64,000 bases of DNA from Oreohelix idahoensis (taxonomy: Eukaryota; Mollusca; Gastropoda; Stylommatophora; Oreohelicidae): positions 434,001-498,000 of the forward strand of contig JAMPIV010005018.1 in the NCBI GenBank assembly GCA_024509875.1, in the 5' to 3' direction. Below are positions 54,231 to 64,000 of the stretch, piece after piece. Every line of letters begins with the position of its first letter. The first letter of the stretch is position 1. Made by a program: the position numbers and the translations under genes. The notes under the pieces were generated by a model. The model did not search any database. It was not told the DNA's origin and was given only the letters and a program-made list of their open reading frames with translations.

Positions 54231-57059
54231 AACGTGGATGGAGGGCACACATAGGTCCAATAAGATCAGGAAAAAAGTTAACAGATACCCACAAGTAAAT
54301 TTAATGAATACGGATAGGACACAGCGCACCCCTGGGAATAACATGCAACCCTGACAGAAAGAAAAACTAGAGGGAAAGCATATGAAGATGGTTAATGTCG
54401 CTATACAAACAGAGATGTATACTGTAGCGTCACACTTGGGGCCACCACAAAATGATAAAGTCGTCATGAGAAGAAATATTAGTACAAGTGACAGGAAGGA
54501 AGACTGAGAGATAGCCACACTGTACAGATATATTGATAGAACATTTTAAGAGTTCAAAAAGGACAATAGATGCGGAAGTAAAGATAAAACAGAATACCGA
54601 TCTCAGAGTCGACGCAAGGAGAGAAATAGGAGTAGTAACAAAGATCAAGAAGGAAATAGTAGTACAACGGAAATATAAGAAGTAACGGCGCTTTGCGCAG
54701 ATTTAAAAAAACGATTTGAAGATTTGGAGACGAGGAATACGAGACAGGAAGGAGTATATACAGTACACGAAAAGTACCAGCTTGACATACAATCAGAATC
54801 CGATTCGTCAAGTCGGTAAGATAGAATTATGGACTCCGACGAATATACCCAAGGTTTCAGGTCGGATGAGCTCGATTATACAGCGGACGACGATGGCAAT
54901 ATAAGTTATTGCCTGAGAAATGAGAACAGTGATCTTGGATGCATAAATCAGATAAAGACGAAGATAATGATCAAAATGGCTGAACCAAGCTTAAATGAGT
55001 TGAAGAAAGCAATAAAAGGTACACTAAAAGGAGCCGACCTCAACACCTTGTCAACAAAGAAGGTGTGGAAATTGCTGGAAGTAAAGTTTGATACAGACTT
55101 ATCAAGAAGGGAAAAAGAAGTTCACAAACTTATGATCGAAATGCTGGATGAAGAGGCGGATGTGGAGGACACAGGAAAGAAAGATTACAAACAAGAGGAT
55201 AGATCGACCAGGAGGAAAAGTCGACAGACGGTTAATGAAGCAGAGCATGGCAGTAGATAGAGATGGTATTCAGAATCGGTGTCGAGTGACTGAGATAGTG
55301 TTGTGTCTGAGGAAAGTAACGGTAGTCACAGATACAAAAGGAGTTACAGAGGACGAGAAAATAGTAGAAGAGTCAAGGAGGAAGGGATAAAATATAGAAG
55401 TAAGAGTAGAGAACGGGAGTACCCAGTATACAACATAGATGAAATACTTGAGAATAGGGCAGAAACGTGGAGACGTTATGCGAAGATAATGAGTCAGACT
55501 AGATGGAGTGAATTGTCAGAAGTGGATAAACGATGGAAGAAGAGGAATAATAATGGCGGCGTTAGCTAAGTCGTGAGGAGACGTTTATTGGAGTCATTCA
55601 CCACCGAACACAATAGACAACCATCATGACATGGATAAGAGATGAGAGCCATGGACAAATGACCGGAGTATTGAGAAGACACTAGAAGGATGGCACAGAC
55701 ATATAGAAGGGGGAGTTCTAGAAGGAACGAATGTAGAAGTGAGAGGCCATGGAGTAAATGGCAAAGAGAGAAAAATGGAAGTGATGAGAGAGATTTCGCG
55801 GCAGTGGCCGGAGTCTTGCGAAGACTTTAGGGAGAAATCATATTTTTTTCTCCGAAGTACAGGAAGAGAAGAAAAGAAAAGAGGAAATTAAGAAATTCGA
55901 GGTAACCAAAAGGTCATAGGGAGAATAGCATGAATATGTATAATGAAGATAAGAGACATGTGTTAAGAGCGTTCCACTGAGGGAATGAAAAACATATAAA
56001 ACATTAAGTACGACGTGTGCCAGACTACAAATGAGAGTCTAATGAGGGTAACCCTCACCGACCATGTACAGAAGAAACTCAGACACGGGGAGACAGAGTG
56101 TTGTGGAGAAGGAAAGAAAAGAAGGTAGCACAAAGAGAGGTTCCAGAGAGGGAACGGACGTTGAGAAGTTATAAATTAAGCACAAGGAAGAAAAGAGAAG
56201 TGAAAAGGCACAGGAACATGATACAGACATGGAATACTGAAGAATGACAGTGAGAAAAGAAGAAATATGGAGAAACCATGAAACAAAGTGATGAGGGGAG
56301 GACGTAAAAATAGAGTAAAGAGAGACAGACATCCGTGGAAAAAGAAGTCAAGTGACAGGTCAGCAGCAGAAAAACACGCAAGTAGGCAAAAGCGACAAAA
56401 ATGGTATAAGATAGGTAGACCCAAAAAGTTTCAAATATTTCTGCCTAGTAGATCAAGGACGGAAGTCTAGTTAGTAAAGGGTGGACAGGAAGATAGCAAT
56501 TCAGTGTTGCCATGATAGTTAAATGGCTCACACAATCATGAACAATGTATATAGAACGACACGACAGAAGACATGTTTAGGCTTTATACAAGAGAAGAAA
56601 AAGGCCAAACAATTCACACCAGGTGTGTGGTGACAGACAACTATAGAATATGATGGGTTTACATGTATGACAATAGGAGTGACTGGATGAGTAAAAGGAA
56701 ATAAACTTTGTATGAATATGTACAGAGTGGGCAGAATGTGAGAGCGAATGACAAGGGTAAGAACAGTCATAAATGTAAAGAGGAATTAAAGGTCACTTAA
56801 GGAAAGTGACGGTATAAGAGTAATTCCCCGGTTTTGGTATGATGATATGTTGTAACATAAGAAAACAATGATATGTTAAGTGATATGAAAAAAAATGAAG
56901 ACCACTACAGAAGTGGAATGTACTCGTATAACATGTCAAAAGTATGTATTAAAAGCATGTAACATGGGTAGATAGGACAAAGGAAAGATAAGTGTTGTAA
57001 AAGGGGAAGTTAATATTTCTCCCAGGGATAAATGTTTTTTTGAGAGGAGGAGATAATAA
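54231..57059 (+). other. A/G-rich internal region of H without pol
   Basis: The plus strand is strongly purine-biased. Frames are rich in Arg, Lys, Glu and Ser and interrupted by stops. I found no protease, RT, RNase H or integrase motif. A DEK-C-like segment lies at 54829-55260. Near 57040 the purine tract GAGAGGAGGAGATAATAA immediately precedes the 3' LTR, as expected for plus-strand priming. The short ORFs at 55148-56470 have no family I recognise. Confidence 0.6.
54829..55260 (+). CDS. DEK C-terminal-like domain protein inside element H
   Basis: A 143-residue frame with an acidic N-terminus (SDELDYTADDDGN), then PSLNELKKAIKGTLKGADLN and TLSTKKVWKLLEVKFDTDLS, ending REKEVHKLMIEMLDE. The pattern (P-x2-x-E-L, I..ILKGADLNTLT.KKV...LE.KF..DLS..K..I..LI) matches the DEK_C fold, a small DNA-binding helical domain of chromatin proteins. 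A basic tail (RSTRRKSRQTV) follows. It lies between gag and the 3' LTR, so it may be a captured host domain acting in nucleic-acid or chromatin binding. That role is inference; the domain match rests on about 55 residues. Confidence 0.6.
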   Translation: MDSDEYTQGFRSDELDYTADDDGNISYCLRNENSDLGCINQIKTKIMIKMAEPSLNELKKAIKGTLKGADLNTLSTKKVWKLLEVKFDTDLSRREKEVHKLMIEMLDEEADVEDTGKKDYKQEDRSTRRKSRQTVNEAEHGSR

Positions 57060-57945
57060 TGTGGCAGGGGAAGCAACTGATGGTTTAAACTAGGGCAGTT
57101 AGGCATAAGCAGTAAGATAAAGGGCAAGAAGGTTGTCCGAGGAAGGGGCGCATAAAACCGTCCGGAAGAAGGCTAGATCAGTAAATAGAGTTCACGATGC
57201 ACGCTCTTAGGAGCAGTTGAGAAAAGAGTTAGACAGGCAGGTCGCACGAACCTAGATAACGGTTGTGCAAAGTGAACCCGCCATCTTGATAGACATAAGC
57301 TTGCTCATCGAAGTTTGCTAACTCGATGATCTGTGGTGGACAGACTCAGCGGCATCATACAGTAGAAGATAATAACTGCAATTAGCAATCAAGCAAAGAA
57401 CGAATTTATGAAGGAAATTCGTTACCAAGAGAACTGATCATCTTGATGAGGTATGTAGAGATTCGATAGCTAAGAAGTTCAGTGGGTCAGGCTTGTGAGG
57501 CCAGCGATAGTTAGAATTCAGGAAAAGTATTCATCCCCGGAGATGCCCGGTATTAACAATCAATAACCTGAACGTTTTAAGAATATATGAATAGACGATA
57601 TTACTCAAGGATGTCATAAATATTAAATCAGACAGAATTATCAACGAGAGCGTTAGAAAGAAAGCTCAGTAGTCATAATCAAGTAGATTTTGTATTCAAT
57701 GAAATCGTGCTGCAAGACCAAGTGTGATGGTCGAAATAATATATGACAACCAATGTAAATCTAGTAAATAAACTGTGTTCCCACTAGAACAGGACTTAGC
57801 CATCTTCATACAGAGTTACGTGGATACATGTGTGGTGTGACATTCTGTCTGTTTATACGTTTCGTCGTTCACCGTTGAAGTAATGAACCTGGGTAGAAAA
57901 GAAGGTAGTGACATACATGAAACAATACAAGCGTAGGCTGCCACA

Positions 57946-57950
<5 letters not shown>
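57060..57950 (+). repeat. H 3' LTR
   Basis: Starts TGTGGCAGGGGAAGCAACTG after a purine tract. It aligns with the dispersed 5' LTR pieces up to GAGTTACGT (57827). Past that the two copies differ, and the end is placed near the CACAATACA before (TA)n only because (TA)n also precedes the 5' LTR. The true end could be as early as about 57830. Confidence 0.8.
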
Positions 57951-57985
<35 letters not shown>

Positions 57986-58004
57986 ATATATATATATATA
58001 TATA

Positions 58005-58042
<38 letters not shown>
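57951..58042. repeat. (TA)n microsatellite with two TCTATA interruptions
   Basis: About 90 bases of TA with a C at two places, ending at the TA target of the next transposon. Confidence 0.95.
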
Positions 58043-58043
<1 letters not shown>

Positions 58044-58756
58044 TGTTCAAAAAAAGAAACGCATAGCTATCCGAGGGCGCGTTTTTATGAGTTTGTAAGT
58101 AAAATTTGATGCTAGGGTATATAAAAACCAGCCTCAAATGTTCTTTACAGTGTCACATGCACGTGTTGACCTGAATTGCGTTCGTTTTTGTAATCGTTAC
58201 AACGCAGTGGTCAATAGTGTATATGACGCAATTTTTGACCACAGCTCATGTTGCGCGCACGTGAAAGCAACAACATTTGGGGTGAACACTATTCACTGAC
58301 TACGCAATTGAAACCCTATAAAAGGATAACGCTACACACAAAAAATTCAGTTAAATTTCAAGCAGACATTTATGCCGTCTCTATCGATAAATTTAAGGAA
58401 CACTGCTATTGGCCGTTTGCAAGCAGGCGAAAGTCAAAGTCAGGTTGCCAGGCATCTAAACGTGCATCAGAGTACCATCAGTCGACTTTGGCACTGGTTT
58501 TATGCATCCATGCCCAGAAGATGCCAGTCGCTGATCGATGCAAGAGGAGGCCACACACCATACTAACGGGAAAGCCCATACGCCAAAAACTCTCGTGACC
58601 CAGATGCAAAACAACTGTCAATTGATTGGTTGAACCCTAAGGTATTCTTTTGTGCATTTTGAACAATTAACTCATTAAATTAAAAAAGTTATTGAATGTC
58701 AAAATTATGGCTATGTGTGTGCCTTCAGTAGCTATGCGTTTCTCTTTTTTGGACAG
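58043..58756 (+). mobile_element. Tc1-like deletion derivative, copy 1
   Basis: Has the same ends (CTGTTCAAAAAAAGAAACGC) as 5282-6809, flanked by TA. The 714-bp element keeps the transposase start (LNVHQSTISRLWHWF, 58372 on) fused to its extreme C-terminus (ASMPRRCQSLIDARGGHTPY) and lacks the catalytic core. It is non-autonomous and would need a full-length transposase in trans. Confidence 0.95.
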
Positions 58757-58905
58757 TATAGAAAGATTAACTGAAGTTTAAAACAAATGTTGGGAAAGGT
58801 TACGACTAAGTATCCACAAGATTGGGATAGAATATTACCCGCTATTCTCTTCGCCTATAGAGAAATTCCCAACGAAAATACGGAGTTTGCGCCATTTGAA
58901 TTATA
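58757..58905 (+). pseudogene. LTR-retrotransposon integrase scrap
   Basis: With one frameshift near 58777, the 145 bases read ERLTE, LKQMLGKVTTKYPQDWDRI, LPAILFAYREIPNENTEFAP and FEL. This is the region after the catalytic Glu of Gypsy/BEL-type integrases (compare DQYLPAALFAYREVPHSSTG in element G). It stops at the TA of the next transposon and does not resume beyond it. Confidence 0.85.
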
Positions 58906-59618
58906 CTGTTCAAAAAAAGAAACGCATAGCTACTGAAGGCACACACATAGCCACAATTTTGACATTCAATAACTTTTTTAATTTAATGAGTTAATTGTTC
59001 AAATTGCACAAAAGAATACCTTACGGTTCAACCAATCAATTGACAGTTGTTTTGCATCTGGGTCACGAGAGTTTTTGGCGTACGGGCTTTCCCGTTAGTA
59101 TGGTGTGTGGCCTCCACTTGCATCGATCAGCGACTGGCATCTTCTGGGCATGGATGCGTGGAACTGGTGCCAAAGTCGACTGATGGTACTCTGATGCACG
59201 TTTAGATGCCTGGCAACCTGACTTTGACTTTCGCCTGCGTGCAAACGGCCAATAGCAATGTTCCTTAAATTTATCAATAGAGACGACATAAATGTCTGCT
59301 TGAAAATTAACTGAATTTTGTGTGTGTAGCGTTATCCTTTTATAGGGTTTCAGTTGCGTAGTCAGTGAATAGTGTTCACACCAAATGTTGTTGCTTTCAC
59401 GTGCGCGCAACATGAGCTGTGGTCAAAAATTGCGTCATATACACTATTGACCACTGCGTTGTAACGATTACAAAAACGAACGCAATTCAGGTCAACACGT
59501 GCATGTGACACTGTAAAGAACATTTGAGGCTGGTTTTTATATACCCTAGCATCAAATTTTACTTACAAACTCATAAAAACGCGCCCTCGGATAGCTATGC
59601 GTTTCTTTTTTTGAACAG
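58906..59618 (-). mobile_element. Tc1-like deletion derivative, copy 2, inverted
   Basis: 713 bp, same ends and same internal deletion as copy 1 (minus-strand frame RLWHQFHASMPRRCQSLIDA), opposite orientation, with TA on both sides. A shared junction shows both descend from one deleted ancestor that was then mobilised. Confidence 0.95.
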
Positions 59619-59621
59619 TAT

Positions 59622-59955
59622 ATTTATATATATATATATGTGTATGTATATGTATGTGGTGTGTGTGTGAGTTTGTATGGGCTGGGGAGAATGATAACCT
59701 TACAAAGGTAAGACCGCATTGCTATCTCATGCAGTTCGTGGTACGCTTTAGTAGCTAATCGAGAGTTCACATTGGAAAAGCGGGAAAAAGTACCTGTGAT
59801 CCTGGGAAGACTACGACTTTAAATACTGGTAGGAAAAGTCTAGTCCGAAATTTCCCTCTTTAAAAACATATTTCGTGTTTCCCTTCAGTGACCTAAAGAT
59901 CTACCAAATCATCCACTGGGATCTACCAGTACATCGGAAACGACTGATTACGACA
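59622..59955. other. TA/TG microsatellite and unassigned sequence
   Basis: A short TATATA/TGTATG/TGTGTG tract (to about 59672), then sequence with no ORF or repeat I recognise. Confidence 0.6.
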
Positions 59956-59957
59956 CC

Positions 59958-60005
59958 TGATGTAGTGTTTCTCTGGAGTGCTCTGCCCATCTTACTCCTT
60001 GGTTC
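59958..60005 (-). pseudogene. LINE-A RT scrap
   Basis: The minus strand reads RWAEHSRETLH, matching RWAEHFRETLN of the LINE-A RT at about 9090-9130. It leads directly into the 42-bp repeat array. Confidence 0.75.
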
Positions 60006-60006
60006 T

Positions 60007-60222
60007 GTTCTGTGTTGATGAGATTTGCCTGTAGTGATATATTATAATGTTCTGTGTTGATGAGATTTGCCTGTAGTGATGTGTTATAATGTTCTGTGTT
60101 GATGAGATTTCCCTGTAATGATGTGCTATAATGTTCTGTGTTGATGAGATTTGCCTGTAGTGATGTGTTATAATGTTGTGTGTTGATGAGATTTGCCTGT
60201 AGTGATGTGTTATAATGTTCTG
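60007..60222. repeat. 42-bp (in-frame) tandem repeat derived from LINE-A
   Basis: Five units starting GTTCTGTGTTGATGAGATTT recur every 42 bases (60007, 60049, 60091, 60133, 60175). The unit resembles the LINE-A text TGTCGTGATGAGATTTCCGT at about 9143. Because 42 is divisible by three the minus-strand frame stays open (NLINTEHYNTSLQA repeated), but it is not evidence of a gene. Confidence 0.9.
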
Positions 60223-60389
60223 TAATTGTAATTGACAAAACGTGTTGACATTCAGCAAGGATCACTTCAGTGATGGTTCCAAACTCGTTATGAAGTGAAA
60301 CAGAAAATGATGACAACAAAATAAAACACACAGAGCCAACAATTACTCATTACACAGATTAAACATGGCGGCTATTGTATATTTATCTT

Positions 60390-60535
60390 CTACCTTTCTC
60401 TTTATTTGGAGGTTACTTGATTTGAATAGAACCAGACCAAGACGAAGACAGCTCATAGGATAGTCTGGCGCTTTCTCTTCCGAACCTCTACACCTCAGAT
60501 TAAAAGGAGAACAACTAAGTAAGTAAGTATTATCT
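60390..60535 (+). mobile_element. LINE-B 3' end fragment
   Basis: GATAGTCTGGCGCTTTC, CGAACCTCTACACCTCAGAT and AACAACTAAGTAAGTAAGTA match the 3' end at 11420-11524. Only about 145 bases are present. From 60540 to 61700 I see no genes or clear repeats. Confidence 0.7.
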
Positions 60536-61704
60536 GTATGCAATCATGTGTTTTATTTTTGTCTTTTATTCATATATTTCTTTATCGAATTTTGGTTGGG
60601 TTTTTTTTACATTCAAGAAATCTGCCTCACAAGTCAACAAGCTCTCCTGTTTGTGAACAGCAGAACATTATACCGTATTAACCTTTAAAATGTTTCAAAT
60701 TAATTTACCATATTGCAAAAGCTGTGGTCATAAATTGTCTTTTTTGTGAATCTGTCAATAAAGGAGTTCTCTTGTGTAGTGTTGACTCACACGTCTACGA
60801 CATGCCAACAATTAATATCCCAGGGACAATCAGTATGGCACGTCTGAGAATGTTCGATCAAAATCTGTAAATCGCGGCTGCAGGAAATAAATATCAGAAT
60901 TAATGATATTGAAGCTAATGGTAAAAATATAACAAGATTGGAGAGATCAGTTTAGCGCAGCACGCATACTTTCATGATTTTAATTTCAGTATTTGTGTTT
61001 TATGGTTACCTGTAGTCTTATAAATATGATCATGATCAGGTCACCAGGATTAATGCCCTTAGATTTTCTGTGGCAAATAACAGTAATGTGAAAATACAAA
61101 TGTAAACAAGAAAAGGAAGTACAATGGCGGGTACTGTCGTACCAGAGTCAAGTATTAGAGTTCCCTCTACTTCGCTGCTATTGCTCTATCTAACTCAGAA
61201 GTCAAGGTCATACACCCATTTACATCTTGGCACACTGGAGCATGCTACTTCTATGTTTGAACACGGAAACCTCAAGAAAAAGGCGTTCTAACGACTCTAC
61301 ATTTCATCTCTTATAATACAGACATTCCGAATTTAAAACAACAATAAAGCACAGCTTAATTCCTAATTCAGAAGGCAAGTATAAGAGCAGAAAACAGAAG
61401 AGATGTCTAGGATGATTCAGTAAAATAGTGGATGAACCAGCATGCGCCTGAAATAACCAGAAACTGGAGTTGATAAACTTGACATATCAAAGTCTGTGGT
61501 TCTCTTAAACACAAAGACAAAAAAATACTTCAAATATCATTACAAAGCTGGTCATAAGTCTGTAATTCAAATCGTAGAAAAAAAAACAGACTAAAAACGT
61601 TCGCACTGTGAAGAAGTACAACCATAATTGCAGTTCTTTACTTTTGCATTGTTCCGTAATGAGTTAAAGTCACGTGACCTCCAGTGTAAAGCACCATTTA
61701 AAAT

Positions 61705-61870
61705 ACAATACCCGTTAGCTTCCCACGGTGCATAGGTCTTCAACAAACACATGACAAGTTCTTTGGTCACGTGACATCAGCTCATGTTCTTTCTATGTTT
61801 TCCTCATCATTTTCACTTCTGTATCCAGTTCTCTTCTCCATGTGTTTTTTTTTGGGGGGGGTTGGTCTAC
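61705..61870 (-). mobile_element. LINE-E 3' end fragment
   Basis: CATGACAAGTTCTTTGGTCA, TCATGTTCTTTCTATGTTTT and CAGTTCTCTTCTCCATGTG parallel 3390-3520. It ends in a T/G run near 61843. From 61875 to about 62210 I see nothing recognisable. Confidence 0.65.
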
Positions 61871-62689
61871 CCCACTACAGAACACCAACAACACTCCCAG
61901 TTCTCTTTATCAACACATTCCATTTCATTGAATGCTTACTTTAAGAATTATCATGCTCAGCAGCAGACAGTATTAGTTCATTTTTTCAGTATTTGAGCGT
62001 TTGAAATGTTAAGTTGAGTTGTCGTCGTTAATAGACCCAATTAGAATGACAACTTGTGTTAATTAAGTGTTCAACAAGGTGATCATAGAATAAATAGTAA
62101 GTGAATTTCGTCGGTTAGGTCTACTCGATAGGTTTAAATGAATAAAAAAAAATTGAGTTATTCATAATTTAAGAATAAAACAGTTAGACAAGGGATAAAC
62201 ATTAATTACATAAAGACCAATCACATAATAAAAATATTAGTAGCAAATTAAAACAAATGGAGCTATCGGAAAAAAAGAAAGACAACAAAATTAATAGAAA
62301 CACAATGCCAGCGACGACCAGTAAGGAAGGAAAAGCGTGGTCAAGACAACTGAAGAGGACAAAACACCGAACCAGACAGAAAAGGCCAGGCCACGAGCCA
62401 TAAATCAGTGACACAGAACTAAAGTACAGGATAGAGGCAATAAGAGAAAAACTGAAAGAAGGACCAGAAATAAAAACTACCGTAAGCAGACACAACAAAG
62501 ATGAAGAATCGGGAACTCAGACAGCTACCAAACTGACAGGACACAAGGAAGGTTAAAATCAGAACAACCAGGAAAACACAACTAAAAGAAGTAAGGAAAC
62601 CAGAGGAGGAGAAAATAAAGAGTAATCCAACTGCAGTCTGTAGGAAAAAAAAGAGTTAAAAACTCATAAATAGCTGGAACAGAAGCCAG

Positions 62690-63370
62690 GCTTAGAGCTC
62701 TCCTGGATGACAAAATCCTGGACATCCTGGAAAAAGCAATAGATAAAAAAATCCATTGACAACATCTAAAAACCAATCAAATTTAGTAATATTCACATTA
62801 AACAACACAGGAAAAGCCATTACTCTAATGAAGAAGCTGAGGAGTAATCCTAAAGAAGTGCTACTTGCACATAAGATAAAGATACAAATTAAGCTGATCA
62901 AAGAAATATGAACATTTATTTTCAAAGGAGTCGATCCTTACCTAACAGAAGAGGAGATCCAGATAATACAATGGAAGAAAAACCAGAAATAAAGATAGAA
63001 AATGTAGAAAGAGTAAAAACTAATCAACACAAAAATACTGCAGTGGTAGTGATAAGCATATTAGGTACAAAAATAACCAAGGAGGTCAAACTGCGCCAGA
63101 GAGCCAAAAAAGACGTAAATCTTCATATCTAACATTATCCAATGCACGAACTGTCAATGCTTTAGCCTTACGCAGCATGTTTGTAAAAGTGCAACACGAT
63201 GCAGTTTCTGTGCGGGACAAACCTGGAGACTGCGAAATGGCTAAGGAGGACAAAGAATACAAACAAGAAAACAAAAACAGAAGATGTGCAAACTGCCAGG
63301 TTAACCACAGTACCAGGTATCAAGGTTGCCCAATCTGTCAAGAGCAAAACGCATACTCAAAGAATCACTA
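62690..63370 (+). pseudogene. Jockey-type LINE ORF1 (gag-like) relic with CCHC knuckles
   Basis: Across shifting plus-strand frames: SNLVIFTLNNTGKAITLMKK, then FIFKGVDPYLTEEEIQIIQW (an RRM-like fold seen in Jockey ORF1). Three cysteine knuckles follow: QCTNCQ..TQHVCKSA, TRCSFCAGQ and RRCANCQVNHSTRYQGCPIC. Such ORF1 proteins bind the LINE RNA. The upstream part (about 62215-62690) is A-rich and may be its N-terminus. It could be the ORF1 of an element of the LINE-C/D type, whose 5' parts are missing elsewhere in the window. Confidence 0.72.
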
Positions 63371-64000
63371 GAAACATTCACCATTCTGGAAAATCAAAGA
63401 AAATAAACAACCATCTCCATACCTTCCAAGAAAATAACAAATAATACTCACACAAAAAACACTAAAGTAAAAGACATAAAGGAGAAAATAGAGAAAGAAG
63501 GTGAAAATAAAACACGCATAAGCAACAGTAAATGAGATAAAAACACAGACAACACAGAACATAACCTCACCCAATATGGCAGGTACTAGAAGAATCTAAA
63601 ACAGCACAACAGGCAATAGAGAGAGACCTAATTTAAAAAAAAGCAGAAATTAAAGAGACTAATGAAGAAATTCTAAAAAAATAAACAGAGATGGAAAGAG
63701 CTCTTTAGACAGACGAAAAAAGGTAAGAGAATAACATTTTTATAAACTAGGAAAACAAAGAAAATATAGAAGAAAAATTAAGGTAACTGTCGAACTACTC
63801 CTACCATACTTCGTAGAAAGAGTGCGGAGTAAAATGGCTACTTGGAATGAGGAGTTTGTGGAGAACATGAGAGATGGTGGGCAAAACAACAAAAATAGAT
63901 CTCTTATCAATGAATCAAATAAAAACAACAACTAAACTAACCATATAACATGGAGACTAATTACCATAGATCTCTTATCAATGAATCAAATAAACACAAC
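63371..64000 (+). other. A-rich sequence with a direct repeat at the right edge
   Basis: ATAGATCTCTTATCAATGAA followed by TCAAATAAA occurs at about 63895 and 63967, spaced about 72 bases. One frame reads RSLINESNK, which could be the start of a LINE endonuclease (W-N-x-R-S-L), but the window ends before this can be judged. The rest is A-rich with no ORF of note. Confidence 0.35.

Noticed and set aside
56039..56424. Leu/Phe-rich minus-strand ORFs resembling membrane proteins
   Set aside because: They are the complement of the purine-rich H region, whose codon bias mimics hydrophobic stretches.

Overview
The window is animal nuclear DNA: AT-rich, spliced-type, and built almost entirely of transposable elements, their relics and tandem repeats. 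I find no convincing host protein gene, rRNA, tRNA gene or bacterial feature. The element mix (RTE-like and RNase H-bearing non-LTR retrotransposons, Gmr1-like LTR retrotransposons, mariner, Tc1-like, piggyBac and hAT transposons, several tRNA-derived SINEs, long (TA)n tracts) suits a marine invertebrate. A mollusc or other lophotrochozoan is my guess; nothing here proves the taxon.

Layout. 1-757: 5' end of a hAT-like element running off the left edge, with a BED-finger exon. 763-2800: a ~56-bp minisatellite split by a piggyBac relic at TTAA. 3340-6810: LINE 3' end, a truncated mariner and a Tc1-like element. 7140-12290: a nested LINE block in which an old minus-strand LINE (F) was interrupted by LINE-A (7486-10538, with an inverted 5' end) and by a LINE-B fragment (10690-11524), both with target-site duplications. 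12950-15230: minisatellites. 17050-18690: a second piggyBac relic cut by a SINE. 19075-20700: SINE and LINE ends. 21395-27905: LINE-C (also 5'-inverted) and a long LINE-B copy carrying a SINE. 28612-30290: SINE tail, (TA)n and a near-complete mariner.

30290-57950 is the most striking part: a multi-level nest. A gag-bearing LTR element (called H here) has LINE-D near the start of its 5' LTR, an 8.07-kb LTR element (R) later in that LTR, and a 10.66-kb LTR element (G) inside its gag. R's 3' LTR holds a SINE and a 1.32-kb solo LTR. G's pol holds a 1.19-kb LINE-A. Target-site duplications of 5 bp (LTR elements) or 11-14 bp (non-LTR) mark most levels, so relative age can be read directly.

Element G has Gypsy-type proteins in copia-like order: gag-protease-integrase-RT-RNase H. 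This is the Gmr1-like arrangement, and its gag has a SCAN-like segment. R also ends in RNase H next to its 3' LTR. R has a 39-nt match to the 3' half of tRNA-Pro at its primer-binding site, fused directly to the middle of RT. H shows no pol in 3.3 kb after its gag, but it carries a DEK C-terminal-like domain.

57950-64000: two inverted, internally deleted Tc1-like elements flanking an integrase scrap, a minisatellite grown from a LINE-A fragment, two LINE 3' ends, and a decayed Jockey-type ORF1 with CCHC knuckles running to the right edge. LINE-A to LINE-F and H, R, G are labels used only in this annotation.
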